Shown: positions 12,730 to 25,535 of the stretch, in pieces
Numbering within the stretch: position 1 is the stretch's first letter
Layout: every line of letters starts with the position of its first letter
Position numbers and translations under genes: made by a program
Notes under the pieces: model-generated
The model's input: only the letters and a program-made list of their open reading frames with translations
Database searches by the model: none
What the model was told of the DNA's origin: nothing
DNA from: Metridium senile
Taxonomy: Eukaryota; Cnidaria; Anthozoa; Actiniaria; Metridiidae
Assembly: GCA_949775045.1 (NCBI GenBank)
Contig: OX459098.1
Coordinates: forward strand, 17,009,281 to 17,073,280
Reading direction: 5' to 3'
Length of the DNA stretch: 64,000 nt

Positions 12730-13065
12730 TGGTGCTGCGATGGTCGAGATCCCCCAATGTTCGACTCATTTACGGATTTTTAAATCGATTTCGAATCTTT
12801 GCATCGATTGAGATATTGAGGCGTTGAGAAGCTGAAAATCGCAGAATAGCTAGTACTATTTTTAGGCTGTACTTTACCGAAAATTCACATTCAAAGGCTT
12901 GAAGAAAAAAAGTTATATTTTGCCGAGACTGTGTGTCGTTGGAGTCTGAGATTGGCGAAGTTAAAATGAAAAGTAACCACACTAAAAGCATTCGCTAACT
13001 ATTTATACTTTATTTATCTGCCATTTTTAAATTCTAACATGATAAAAAGAGTCTGCACAGCAGGC
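12426..13065. mobile_element. 640-bp MITE, TA target duplication
   Basis: Ends GCGTGCTGTGCAGACTCTTT and, inverted, GCCTGCTGTGCAGACTCTTT are flanked by TA at 12424-12425 and 13066-13067. This fits Tc1/mariner-type insertion. It holds a ~30-base T run near 12699-12728 and no coding sequence. Confidence 0.75.
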
Positions 13066-13067
13066 TA

Positions 13068-15060
13068 TCTATATGTTTGTTAACTGACAACTTAGAAAGT
13101 TAGCAAATAAAGTGGCTTTACTAATGGTAGATACATAATTATTTGTTCGGTCTGTTTGACAGGAATGTTGACATTGATTGACAGGTCAAAACATGAGCTT
13201 TTCCGAAAATAGCTATTATTTTCGATTCTCGATTTCTTGTGTTTGAATAATCCAGTATAGCTGAAAATAAGCTATTCTCTTATACCTCTTAACAAAAATA
13301 ACAGAATTAAACGCTATTTTAAGTTTAAATTTTCATTTAGAATATGACTAATTTCTAATTTGTGTAGTCCCAGATAAAGAGTCTGTCAATATCGCAATAA
13401 TATTTTACTTAAAAGTAATGTAATACATAGTTTTAACATTTAAAATTTATTTTAGACGTTAGTTACTCAGTATCATAATTCTTAGATGTATATATATAGT
13501 ACCTTTTAGTCACATTTTAATATTTCTAATTATAATTTCAACTCTTTGTAAAATAGCCGTAATTCAGCGTGGGCTGCAATGGATTGATTGATAAACTATC
13601 TAACAATCGTTAATTAAGAGCTCAAAACAAAACAGTTACTGAAAAATAGTTCTTATTTAGTTGGCTCTAGTTTAACCAGTAACATGCATCATAAGGAAAC
13701 GATTCCTCATTACAACTTTCTTTGTCTTTGATCATGACTTATGTCACTAAACAAGAACTAGAACACAATTTTATCTTATGCATGGATATAGTGTTTTCGC
13801 TATACACATTTTTTTATTTGACATAATTCTCGTGATAATGACTGCTATATTGATTGTATTTATATTAAAAACACCTGCTCGGGGGCCGTTCAAACAATCA
13901 GCCCGAACTACACGGGGGGACTACACAAAAAAATTAAAGGCAGTCTATGACTGCATGTGGCTAGCTTGTTAGATCGTAAATGAAAAAGTAAATTCATGAT
14001 AATGGTGTAATACGTGCACTTAGATAATATTGTCAATATTGAACTGACATATATTATAAATAGTAGAAAGAGTTATTTGGCCTCCCGAAGGAGTTTATGT
14101 TTGACCTCTCGAGAAAGTCGTTTTGGTTCATTGATGCGTTGATCTGCTTCAAGAACAACTGTTCCCTGTAGAAATTTTCGATTTTTCGAAAGATATTATA
14201 TCCTTTTCCAAGATGATCGGGTTGTTGGACTATCCTCAGCGAGCTAAGATAACGACAACGAGTCGGGCAATAAGGAAAAGCTTCGGTTGAGCGGTTGTTT
14301 TGAGAGCTTGTAATCGCCACAAAGGCACAAAAAAACTGTAAAAGTTCGAGAATCTAACACTTTATAAAGACACACAAAACTGTGCCAAAATATTGTAGAT
14401 GAATATGGTGAAAACATGACAAATATAATTGAAAAGTCACCTTCCAAAAGCGAAGAACGACAAGAAGCACATGGAGTGATCAGTTCACCATTAACCAGTC
14501 GATAAGAAAACGTTTAATCGATAAAAGAACGGCGGTTTCGACGTTTGATTCAACCAATCACTGCAGACTCCGACCAGACTCATCGTTCGCTCGGTAGTCG
14601 CCAGCTTCCATGATTCGCCTCGTGCAAATCCGGCCGTCGTCCGACTATGGCCCGAACAAGTACGAAAATTTCGCAGCCGCCGAAGCAAAAGTTCGGGTTA
14701 CTTTCGGTCACCTATAGTTCACACTCACACACACACTCAGCGCCATGACATAGTGGATAGCTTTTAGCTCTTCGAGCTAACGCTAGCCACAAAAATCAGG
14801 TTCAGATGGGTCGGCTACATAAAAAAAGTATTTATGTATTATTTTTTTGGAGATGAGGAAAGGGGTGGGGGGGGGGGGGGGGGTTCTGCAGTGCTATGTT
14901 GGTATGGATTACATATATGTGAATTCCATCATCATCAGCCACCCCACCCCCTACCCCCCACCCCATCCCTTGTAAATATGAACGCCCCCCAGATACAAAT
15001 GAAAAGTTCCTTCCAATCATTTTTAGAAATTTCATGCGTGAATCAGACGTAAGTAGGTTA
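13068..15060. other. Intergenic stretch without a recognisable gene
   Basis: AT-rich sequence with several short chance ORFs on the minus strand (14054-14688), none showing a known motif. It contains a 17-base G run at 14867-14883 and a ccccacccccta-type tract at 14940-14965, shortly before the first PAN-EGF gene. Confidence 0.5.
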
Positions 15061-15134
15061 ATATATTCGGTTATATTAAACAACTGATCTCCCAGTGGAG
15101 GTTTGGAGAGGTGGCCGACTCGACGACTGGAGTG

Positions 15135-18100
15135 ATGTCTCCCTTGATAGCGTTACTGTTGTACCAACTTTGTTTCTACAAAAGTTTGGGTAAGTAGCAT
15201 TGATATATAGATCCTTTCTTGATGTTACTGTAATTGTAATAAGCTGCAAAGGGAATGTTTAAATTTCGATTTTTAAATTTTACTTGGGCACTATCTGCTG
15301 CAGGGTTGCTATTCATTTCACTCAAAGGATTATCGGAAGCAAAGAACACTAAAACGGTCCCGGGACTCTCCACCAAGTTTTATTCCGTTTTCTGGTATAT
15401 ATTCCATTTGATGTTCATGATTAATAACTCAAAATATAACTACGTACATTTCCTCAAAATATAGTTGTTCCAAGTCATAAACGACAAATGATAATATTTA
15501 GAAGTAATGGCCAGGAGTACTCAAGGAGCCTTCCTACTATTTGTTTAGTATTTGTGTTGTGCTTGGTTGCAGGTCATTTTATTTGAGTACCTTGTTAATA
15601 TAGAATATAGTATAAAAAATATGATCAAGTTTAACTCACGGAAGTTAGAAAAAAGATTATACACGGGTTTTTGGTTAAGGAGCACTAAACATTATTTTTA
15701 TAAAAAAAATCATCACAATTTAGTCTCACGTTGACGCACTCTGACGGAGATTCAAAACTCGCTGTTTCAATTTTAAGTTTTACATTAAAGTAGTCTGATG
15801 TTGAAACAAGATTTGGATGGTTTAAGAGCCGTTAGGAAGCGTTTTTGGCAAAATTGTGCAAACTTAAGAACCAAATTAAACAAATTGTAGGTCGTTAATT
15901 TTAAAAGTTTAGAACGAAAAACGGGTAAAATTGCTGCTAAACAATAACAGCAATGTCATCATTTCGTCGCTATGGTAATTCCGATATAAACAAAAGATAC
16001 ACTATTAAATACTTCAATCTTTATGTAGCAACTGGGCAAAATGTCAAATATGGGGGTATTTGCAAATAAGATCTACGACCGTTTAAAGTTGACCGGTCGA
16101 GCACTTAAAAAACTGTAGGAAGCCTCCTTAAAGTGAAATGTTATCAGTTTCCATGTAAAATATCATAGCATACTCTCAACTGAGCCAATAAAATAAAAAC
16201 GACAAAGAGGACGGACACGTGGTGAAAACATGATGATGATGATAATTATAGGTACAGTGTTAAGTATATCATTGACTTTTGAGTTAGAACCCTTTAACGT
16301 ACATATCCTGATAATATTTTGAGCCCAAAAGGAGTGCCGATCAACCCTATCACTATGTCAAAGAGTGTCCCCCGGAGCGCAACGTTCTCTTCACGAACTC
16401 AACAACCCTTGTTGTGTTTGAAATTGTAATAAGAGTAATAAAAGATGCATTACATTTTGGCGGCCAGTTAAACAATGTCACTAGAAATTGCGACAAATAG
16501 ATATTATTTCAATTTAATTTTTGCCAGCCAGTTAAACAATGTCACTAGAAATTGCGACAAATGGCTGGCAGATAAAATAATAATTTTTGTTATCTTTTGA
16601 AACTTAAAGAAACTTCTAGAAGGGATGAGATAAAACATATTTTAATGAACTATGAGGCAATTTACAAAGTAATCATAAAGAAGTCACAACAAAGTCACTA
16701 GAAATTGCAACAAATATATCAACTTGTTTATGATTTCAAATGAGGAAGATTTTTTCTGAACATCGGAAAACATAGCTCCGTGATTTTGAACATTTGGTAT
16801 TTCCAAGTAGAAACCCGCTTTTAAAAACAATTAAACATCCAGGGAAGCCTTTCACAGCACAATAATATTATATATAGTCAGACGATATATAACCGGCGAC
16901 AAAATAGTATATATCATTCAAAGAGTTCTCGAGGCTTTACTGTTCGCTCGATTTTGAATGAGAGTCTTGAAGAGAATGACCGAGAGATTACAGCGATAAC
17001 AATCAGAAATCTTGAAAAGTACGGTGGTTTTTTTTTTCACGAATTTGTGGCCTTATTTCTACCATTTTGACTAGGCGCATTGAGTGTGACGTATAGCGGG
17101 TTTATAGCTGACCAAATGTTAACACGTCTTTTCCGATGTGGCAAGATAACAATATAAATATTAATTTTTGTAATTTTTGAAACTAAAGGGGATGAGATAA
17201 AACATATTTTAATAATAATAATAATAATAATGATAATATGTTTAATTCTACTACTGACGTCTGGAATACAGTGGAGGCCAGCTAAATAATTACAATTTCA
17301 ATTAATGTATGTTAAGTTAAATAGATATAATAGAATATTAAATAATTGAAAAATTAAATAATTGAGGATTTGTCAGTGACTTCAATAAATTACAATTACA
17401 ATTAATATATGTTAAGTTAAATAGATATAATAGAATATTAAATAATTGAATAATTAAATAATTGAGGATTTGTCAGTGGCTTCATAACCCCAGCCAAGCA
17501 AGAGTAATTAGAGAGAGGGCCAAGGGGTTATTCTCTAATTAGGTCCTGCAGGCGAGAGGTTATGAAGTCACTGAACCTCTTGGTGTTGGCCACTAACATA
17601 TGCATGGGGCAATTTTCGTTTGAAACGAATCAAAATCATATAAGGAAGTCATAGTTATATTATTAATTTGATACAAATCGTTCTTACGCAGCGCATATAT
17701 AAGGTTTTTTATACTTTCTTTGGCAGAAAAATTCATTGAAAATTTGATCGTAATGTGACCGTAATCATAATAATCGTAACTATAATCGTACCCGTTTTTT
17801 ATCAAAAAAAATACACCATGCATATCATTATAAATATTAATTTTTGTTGACGTTTATTCTTAATTTTAGCCCAACGCTGATCACTGCTATTAATATGCGT
17901 CATAATATCATAATGATTGCAATAATCATAATCAAAAAAATAATTAAAATCATAATTATAACTGCATCGTACGCGTAAACGTGTATAATAACCTTAATCA
18001 TCAAATTGATCTAGCCTCCTCGCATTCAACCTCTTTGGGATTCCTCTGATTTAGTGGGGTTCCTTTGGATTAGAGCCGGGTAAGAATGGGTACCATTCCT

Positions 18101-21100
18101 CTCCCCATCCCCCCTCATTTTTCCTTCTTCGCCAGTCTTTCTCGTTCGTTTTTATTCCAAAGGAAGCCCAAAAGAGTTGCCTACGGAGGAGGGCTAAAAT
18201 TAATCACAATCCGTTATATTCGTACACGGCTATTATCGTTAACAATGATTCTAATCATTAAACCCTTTCCATGATCGATACTAGCAGCTGACAGCTGTTC
18301 TAAGAACATAGTATTATCAGACGAAATGCATGGTAAAGCTCTGGCCAACCATACCTTTAAAACCGTGTCAGTCATCGAAAATGATGGATGTCAACTCTAT
18401 TGTTTCATGGACGATCGCTGCATCTCGTACAACTTTTACCAACAACTGGAGATCTGTAATCTGAGTAGCTCGGACCACATCATGCACCCTGATCACTTGG
18501 TGAAAAGACCCAATGCTCTCTACTACAGAGTAAAGGTAATGTCAAATTTATGATGATGATGATTGTAAGGTTGCACAGTAAACGGCAATCTTCCCCTTAC
18601 TGTTCCCCACGCCACGCCATCTTGCAAATTTAGGTTACTGACGTTTCGAGCTTTTGCCTTTTATAAAGACATAAATAAGTATTGTAATAAACATTATTTA
18701 AGTAGAATTAATGTGTTTTGTATAATTTCCATGCAGAACAATTGTGACTGCATAAGTGGAAATGTGGCGTCTTGCACTGTCAAGGGCGGTACCCATCAAT
18801 GTCATTGTAAACCTGGGTTTACAGGGAACCAATGTGAGACAGGTAAGTTCAAAACGTAACAATTGCCTTTGATAAGGACTGTAAGGACACAAATTATCAA
18901 GTAACCTGTTAACGTCATGCTATACTATATTTAAGTGAGGTTTAATATAATCGATTCCACGAGTAACGTGTAAATGAAGTTAATTGTAAATGAACAGCTA
19001 TTAAATAATTTGTAGATTTACTTCATGTCACACTTAGATTGTGACTACATATTACATCTGTAATAATGTAAGTTATTTTTTGACATTTGCATTTGTGTAT
19101 AGATATACGGAGAAGTAACAAAGCTTGATTTAAGCCAGTGAAATTCATAACCTGTAAAAAATAGACTTGTCCCTAATACAACGTACAATATCACACAAAT
19201 TGGTTATCTCATACATTACCTGAAATTGACGACAGAATTCATTTTTGCAGACATTGATGATTTGATCGGTATCCAGTAAATTATATCATTATTTTAAGTC
19301 TCATAATTTTTACTAGAAAAGGGGGAGGGTAAGTAATGTTTAAAGGGACCCTCAGATACTTTTCGACTTGAACTTATTTCATGTAAAAAATAATGCTGAT
19401 TTCAAAAACATTATCAAAATTGATAATGAGGACTGGATTGAATTATGTCATACAAATAAATATAATGCTATATGACTTGAACTCATCCTCGGGAACCCAG
19501 GGGTGATCTTCTGTCGCTCGTTCTCGCTTCCACAACAAATACCCCTGGGAACGTAGTCTGTTGGAGCTTGTTCCGGAAGTCAAAAATCAAACTTATTTGA
19601 CGACTTTCTTTGATTGGTTATCTAACTTTATTTATAAAGCGCATTTTCCAAAATGCCCAAATGCGCTTGTCTCGTGAGACAAGTTAATTAATTACAATAA
19701 TATCAAAATATAGTTACAACTGGATTATACTAATAACTATAAATTACAAATTAAATGCAATCTTAAATATAAATAAGTCTTAAACTTAGATTTAAATGTA
19801 ATTATTGTGGGACTGTCCTTAATTTAGATTGGAAGCTTGTTCCACAACATGGGAGCACATACAGAAAATGATCTTAAACAGGAAGTTCCGGTATAAAAGG
19901 GAAATGGCCAGGCCAAATTCAGCTCATTAGCCAATCAGATGCCGAGAAGAGAGAATCTAAGCGAAGCCGTGAAGGCGTTTTGACTTTGTGTTTTTGAACA
20001 AATGAGAGTTTTTTCGCTGTTATTAGAAATATTTTTCATTAATATTTTGAAAAAAATCACTATTTATCAAGTGGTAATGTCAATAGATATTGTAAACATA
20101 GTAAAAAACGTGAAACAATTCGTTAACACAAGAAAATTAAATCTTAACCCCATGACTTTATTGTCTCTTCGTTCAAAAAAGCATGATAGTGTACACCAAA
20201 AAACGTCTATTTATAAGTTGTCCTTATATATAAAAATCAAATCTTAAAATATTTGTAAAGCAATTTAAAATAAATCAATTTGCTTTGTTTTTCTGCAGTA
20301 TTTTGCATATCAAAACTGATCTAACAAGCTAACAAAATTATAAACACATTTCAAAACAAGATGCTAATTTACGTAATTTCGTACCTTGTCTTTTGAACAG
20401 CCGATGAAAATACCTCTGTAATGCTCTTTATAATTGTTTTTATCGATGTATTGGTAATAGAAAGCAAAAGTTGATGTCCATTACATGCAAAACTTGAAAT
20501 TTTACAACACAGATATCGTTCAAAGTCATTGTTCTTGACGTGTAAAAAATTCAACCTTTCTCGATCTTCTTCTATAGTCAAATAGGTTTCAAACTTTGAT
20601 TATCAGCAATTGAAGTCATCTTTTAATGTACTTAGTCGGTATTTTGCTTTTTTATCCGTTGAAGGTTGTATGTCTTCGGCAAACATCTAAATTCCTTGAC
20701 AAACATGTTGAAAAACAGTTGTTTTTTTGCTCCATAATTCCTTGTAATTGAAAGACGACGTCAGTTTTGCTTTGAAGTCAAAGGCATGATATGTAAGGTG
20801 AGATTTTTCAGTTTTTCCAGACTCTATTTGCGATAAATAAACTTCAATTTCCTTCAAAATGAAGAGTATTTCTTTCTCTTTGCGAAGCAAGGTCTCCCGG
20901 ATATGCAAACGCGTCCGCTTACAAAATTGGCGGGAATTTTCCCGCGTGTTTTGATTTGGACGTATGACTATTGAAGAGATGTTACAATTTTTTTAAACTT
21001 TTCACCCTAAATTTTTCAATAAATTCTGGCATAATCGATATTATTTTCGTCTTTTATGATGAAGTGTTTAATAGGCAATCGATTTAATTCATTGATTTTA

Positions 21101-22904
21101 CGATTTCAAGCTAGCTTTATTGTTTATCTCAAATTATTTCTGAGATGTCAAGATAGGAGCTGTGCCCTCAGCCATGTTTTTTCAACAAATCGGCAGCCAT
21201 GAAGCTCTGCTGACGTGAGATGGGCCTTTTTATAGTGGAACTTCCTGTTTAAGCCATAACATTTCAGATTATATATGTTGGTTGCTCTAGTAATAGCTTA
21301 TTCAAGCACTCAGACTTCATGAAACGGACGTACTTACTCCGGTATCAAGTATCTGCATGTGATCAAAATCGCGCCATCGGGTTGGCTAATTACCTCATGA
21401 ATAATTAATGAGACTTTGAATGTATTTTCTATTCAGTCAAAGTTCCTCATTGCAAAAGTGTACCTCTTGGAATGCAAAGCAAAGCTATCCCTGACTCCAA
21501 GATCAACGCCTCTACGTACTTGTATTGGGCCAAACCATCCAATGCAAGACTTCACATGAATTCGTATGGTTGGGCAGCCAACGTATACAGAATTGGGGAA
21601 TGGTTACAAGTGGATCTCAGTAAAGTTACCGTTGTGACTGGTGTCGCTACACAAGGCATAAAGACCGGCTATGTCAACTGGGTAAAAAGCTACAGCCTGC
21701 AGTATAGCTTGGATGGAAGTACTTTCCATAAGTATCAAGCAGGCAAGTGTCTTATGTATATACAGTCCCGGTAGTTGATATAGCACGTGATAAATTATTT
21801 TTCATAAGAACTAAAACCTAGCCTTCTGCGCAGACGCATTTATGTTCTGGTCCCTAGTTCCATCCCGGCCCCAACAAAAAGGCACTATAGGTGGACAACG
21901 TACAGTGACTTATATTTTTATTTTTATGGTTTTGCCAACCAACCATTGTTATTAGAACAAAGTAAATTAAGAAATCTATTGTGAAATATAGAAGAAATTT
22001 TCTGAATATAAACGAGTCCTTTGTTATGTTGTGAAGCTATAATTAATTTACACTTTTGTATTTTTGTTACATTTTGAGAAAACGCGATGAAAGTCGATAG
22101 GGCTGTCCACAATAAGTCAAACAAGTTGCTCATAATTTCCCAAAAAGTTGCTCAAAAAATCGAAAATTTGCTCAAACTTTGCTCGAAAACATTTTGACGT
22201 TTCTTATCAATTTGATGATTTCATAGCATACAATTCCGTCAGCTTTAATAATATAACTTGTTAACATAAATTTAGAATTATATATATATTTTCGTGGTAT
22301 TTGCAGAAAAGTTTTTGTTTTTACAACCGATGACCACCCGGTTCGTATTTACAAATTACAACAGGAGGACCACTGCTTCACAAAGTGTATTCAAACTGAC
22401 AGTATTTGAATCATTAGAGTAAAAAAATGTTCTAATTGCGCCTGTTAATTATAATTTGATTGAATTCATATAAAAAAAGAACAAAAGTTGCTCGAAAGTA
22501 AAAAAAAGTTGCTCGAAATCGGAAAGTTGCCCAAAAAATGCCAAACAACTTGTGGACAGCCCTAGAAGTCGTAGTCCAAGTAGTAGGGGTGATATGCATT
22601 CCTTTTAGGCTTGAAAATCCCTCCCACCCATGTGATTCCGGCTCCACCCCGACACAGTATATTAATAGTTGGGTTGATATGTGCTCATAGTATTGTTATT
22701 TCGGTAGAACTAGTATAATAGTATAATAGTCGGATACTTTAAATCTACTTTCAAAGAGGCAAGGTTTTTGATGCGAACGTTGACAGAAACTCGGTGGTGA
22801 AGCATGACCTCAATCCTACCATCCATGCTCAGTACATCAGGCTCTATCCTAAGACCTGGAACAAGTGGATGGCAATGAGAATGGAACTGTACGGCTGCAA
22901 ATAA
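15135..22904 (+). CDS. Secreted PAN/apple-EGF-discoidin (F5/8 type C) protein, gene 1 of tandem trio
   Basis: Predicted exons: 15135-15189, 18288-18535, 18737-18842, 21437-21742, 22759-22904; 286 aa. Exon 1 is a signal peptide (MSPLIALLLYQLCFYKSLG, ending in phase 1). Exon 2 (residues 19-101) is a PAN/apple-like domain with five Cys and the core CISYNFYQQ. Exon 3 (102-136) is a six-Cys EGF-like module. The last two exons form an F5/8 type C domain: WLQVDLS and QYSLDG in the first half, RNSVVKHDLNP, YIRLYP and MRMELYGC in the second. Phases join cleanly (1, 0, 1, 1). The intron splitting the discoidin domain appears to use a GC donor (AG|GCAAGT at 21743). Family knowledge: discoidin domains bind carbohydrate or phospholipid, and PAN domains bind protein or sugar. 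I infer a secreted adhesion or recognition protein. The cbEGF exon of the paralogues is dead here (relic at 19251). Intron 1 shares sequence with genes 2 and 3. Confidence 0.85.
16463..16562. repeat. 36-bp direct repeat, two copies
   Basis: The sequence gccagttaaacaatgtcact... occurs at 16463-16498 and again at 16527-16562, in intron 1 of gene 1. Confidence 0.9.
17289..17484. repeat. 100-bp tandem duplication
   Basis: Two near-identical 96-bp copies (17289-17384, 17389-17484), each ending gtcagtgRcttca. A hairpin follows: ggcttcataacc at about 17478 pairs with ggttatgaagtc at about 17558. Confidence 0.85.
19251..19280 (+). pseudogene. Relic of the calcium-binding EGF exon in gene 1
   Basis: After an acceptor (tttttgcag) the sequence acattgatga matches the start of the cbEGF exon of genes 2 and 3, then diverges and meets an in-frame TAA within ten codons. 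In the paralogues this exon is 120 bp, phase 1 on both sides, so skipping it in gene 1 keeps the reading frame. Confidence 0.8.
19624..21335 (-). mobile_element. 3' end of a non-LTR retrotransposon (LINE), split by a TTAA element
   Basis: On the minus strand 21335-21253 joins 19877-19624 to read through the C-terminal end of a reverse transcriptase ORF. The conserved words are YGLRSFSVCAPMLWNKLP and FKSKFKTYLY, typical of CR1/L2/Rex-like elements, with one stop inside. The 3' end reads gcgctttataaataaa. The copy is 5'-truncated and dead. A TTAA element (19878-21248) was inserted exactly at the TTAA of this fragment. Confidence 0.8.
19878..21248. mobile_element. 1.37-kb TTAA-flanked DNA element inside the LINE fragment
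   Basis: TTAA at 19874-19877 and 21249-21252; ends ACAGGAAGTTCC...TATAAAA, inverted. The minus strand 20908-20369 is one frame of about 180 codons with three in-frame stops (Lys/Glu-rich, unrecognised), perhaps a decayed ORF. Superfamily by duplication: piggyBac- or Kolobok-like. Confidence 0.75.
21437..22904 (+). CDS. Terminal discoidin (F5/8 type C) module of gene 1, two exons
   Basis: Exons 21437-21742 and 22759-22904 encode about 150 residues ending YGC-K-stop, the usual end of this domain. Within the intron sits a hAT-like MITE (22098-22564). This tail is absent from genes 2 and 3. Confidence 0.88.
22098..22564. mobile_element. hAT-like MITE in gene 1 intron
   Basis: Ends TAGGGCTGTCCACAA, inverted, with internal repeats of agttgctcgaaa. 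The flanks aaagtcga and gaagtcgt agree at 6 of 8 bases, consistent with an aged 8-bp duplication. TAGGGNTG ends are typical of hAT. Confidence 0.7.
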
Positions 22905-23811
22905 GGTATTATTACTATTTAATTAAAAATTCAATATGTTAGTTAAGCGACGTGTCGTATTATACAGCAATCATAGCTAGAACCCATTTGTGGCGTAACG
23001 TCCCGTGCGGACTTTTATCAGAGAAATAAGCAGTTTGATCTTTTAATTAAAAAATGAAGTGGCTGGATAATTATGAGCTTCAAAATCCAGTCTACAAAAA
23101 TAGTTATAAGTTATAAATACTGAATGATGATAATTAATGCGTAAACTGTTTTTCTTACCATTTCCGGCTATTTTTTTGTTTTGCTTTTATCAGTATATCT
23201 ATGTACGCCAAGAAAGGATAATGGACAAGTAAAGACAACTAATATGAAGATTATAGTTTAGATGTTTATAGTTACAGTTCGAATCACAAAACATAGGTTC
23301 CCACGGTTTTGTGATTCGCACTGTAATTAGTATGTAAAGTAAACATTTTTAGAATTAAACTAAGTTAAAAATAAAGATATTGCATTCAAATGATGAAACT
23401 TAAAAAGGCAAACAATATTAAAACATGCACATCGTCCTATATATTATAGAAGTACAGAAAGGAATCATTGGCAAACATATAAAAACGAATAATCGAGGTG
23501 CTTACAATCATTAAAGCCGTCAAGAACATTGAGGTTATTGTTGAGATTATATGGGCATACATCTAAAATCGAATAATCGAGGTGCTTACAATCATTACAG
23601 TCGTCAAGAACATGGAGGTTATTGTTGCGAACGCAGGACATTGCAAGACTGAGAACATGACACTAAAAAGAGCTAAAAATTAACTTAAACAACTATCTTA
23701 TAAGACACGTAAAAAAAAGTCAAAACAATAATAATAATAATCAGGGTTGGATATTAGGGGTTAACTAGTGGCATCGGACACCAAACAAGAGCAGCAAATA
23801 CCCCCTAAATA

Positions 23812-24510
23812 TGTAGTTAATCCTGGGTTAGTGCTATCTCTATAACTGTACATAGTATGACGCTGTCACTATCATAATACCTATGTAATTAATCCTGGGT
23901 TTAATAGTGCTATCCCTATAACCGTTCATAGTATGACAGGCTATCACTATCATCATATCTATGTGCTATCCCTATAACCGTTCATAGTATGACAGGCTGT
24001 CACTATTATAATATCTATGAAGTTAATACTGGGTTAGTGCTATCCCTATAACCGTTCATAGTATGACAGGCTGTCGCTATCATAATATCTATGTAGATAA
24101 TCCTGGGTTAGTGCTATCCCTATAACCGTTCATAGTATGACATGCTGTCACTATCATAATATCTATGTTATTTGATCCTGGGTTAGTGCTATCCCTATAA
24201 CCGTACATAGTAGAGTGGTTTTCATTAACCCGTGAAACACACAACACACTTTAGCGTATTACACACTATTACGCTTTGGTTGTTTTGTATTTTATTGTCT
24301 TACACAACTATTACGATCTATTACACTTTAGCTATAACACTTTGTTTCACGGGTTAATGAAAACCACTCTATGACAGGCTGTCACTATCATAATATCTAT
24401 GTAGATAATCCTGGGTTAGTGCTATCCCTATAACCGTTCATACTGATGACAGGCTATCACTATCATCATATCTATGTAGTTAATCCTGGGTTAGTGCTTC
24501 GAGTGAGCTC
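23812..24510. repeat. 74-bp satellite array (about 7-8 units)
   Basis: Units of ~74 bp with the core gttcatagtatgacaggctg and start ctgggttagtgctatccc. The array is interrupted by a 157-bp MITE at 24213-24369. Confidence 0.9.
24213..24369. mobile_element. 157-bp MITE inserted in a satellite unit
   Basis: Ends GAGTGGTTTTCATTAACCCG, inverted, flanked by TA at 24211-24212 and 24370-24371. Removing the element and one TA restores the unit (catagTAtgacagg). Confidence 0.92.
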
Positions 24511-24869
24511 CTTCGAGTAGACCATCTAGTTCAATTCTTGTAAATCTTCAAAATTTATCGAAAAATTTGGCAAGTCCTCACTCATGTTTCTATTTCTTTC
24601 TATTTTTTCTATGTTCTTCAATTTTTGTTTTCAAGATTAAAAAAAATCAAATTGTGCCGGGAAACACAAATGTCATGACGTCACAACTGTGTTTGCATAC
24701 TCTTATGCAAACACATCTCTTGGCCAATCACAGCGTGCGTAGTATCTCAAATATTTTATAAAATATAATAATAATATATTTGTATTTATATGGCGCCTAT
24801 GCTCACATGCACATATATATACCTGTACCTATGTTTACACATTAGTTTTACTTTATTTTCTAACCCTTT

Positions 24870-25535
24870 TTATAATTCAACAACAAATTTTCCTCCGCTC
24901 TCATTGGTCGAGGGGCGATCACGTGACGTGATAGTGCCTGCCGCGGAGGGATACTATGCAAAGTCATTGAATATGTATATTATGTTGAGGGAATGTTATT
25001 TATAACACATTCCCACGAAGAAATGGTCTCTGGCGGGAAAATAAACGACTCTGATTGGCTCGGGGTGTGTATAAATTAAAACGACGCCTTGCATGCATTA
25101 CTTGGTCAATCAGTCGAAGACCGAAGTGGACATCGCGCCCACCCTCCCGCCCAGAGTTCAGCCAGGGTGCAGGGGCAGACTATTTTGCCCTCCGCTACTT
25201 CGTGCCGGAGAAGACTCCGGTCGGAGTTGCGTTCCCATATCTTAAGCTTATTAAGACAGAATAATACACTATCAGCGCATAGTGCCCGCTGAGCTTTTCG
25301 CCCGCTTCGGAAAATTTTGTTGTTGAATAATAAAAACAATAGAGCCGTTAAAATTTCGGGCATAATGCTGTGCATGATAGTTGCCCGCGGAAACTGGATG
25401 TTCCTCAAAACTTCATAGTCCCCCTCGAGCTGCGTTCTCGGGCGACTATTTGTTTTTCTGAACATTCAGTTTTCTCGGGCAACTATCACAGCATAATGCC
25501 CTCGATTCAACTACTCTATTGTTTAAATAAACAAT
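24870..25535. mobile_element. Complex inverted-repeat element inside copy B
   Basis: The segment at 24871 (taattcaacaacaaattttcc) is mirrored at about 25311-25333. A second inverted pair (gggcataatgctgtg...atagttgcccg) lies at 25355-25390 and about 25465-25500. GC-rich internal blocks contain gtgcccgc words. No gene. Confidence 0.55.

Noticed and set aside
14054..14688. Three minus-strand ORFs of 65-88 codons
   Set aside because: Overlapping frames without motifs or splice consistency; no support beyond being open.
25106..25465. 119-codon minus-strand ORF
   Set aside because: Lies across an inverted-repeat element; open on both strands in GC-rich sequence, no domain.
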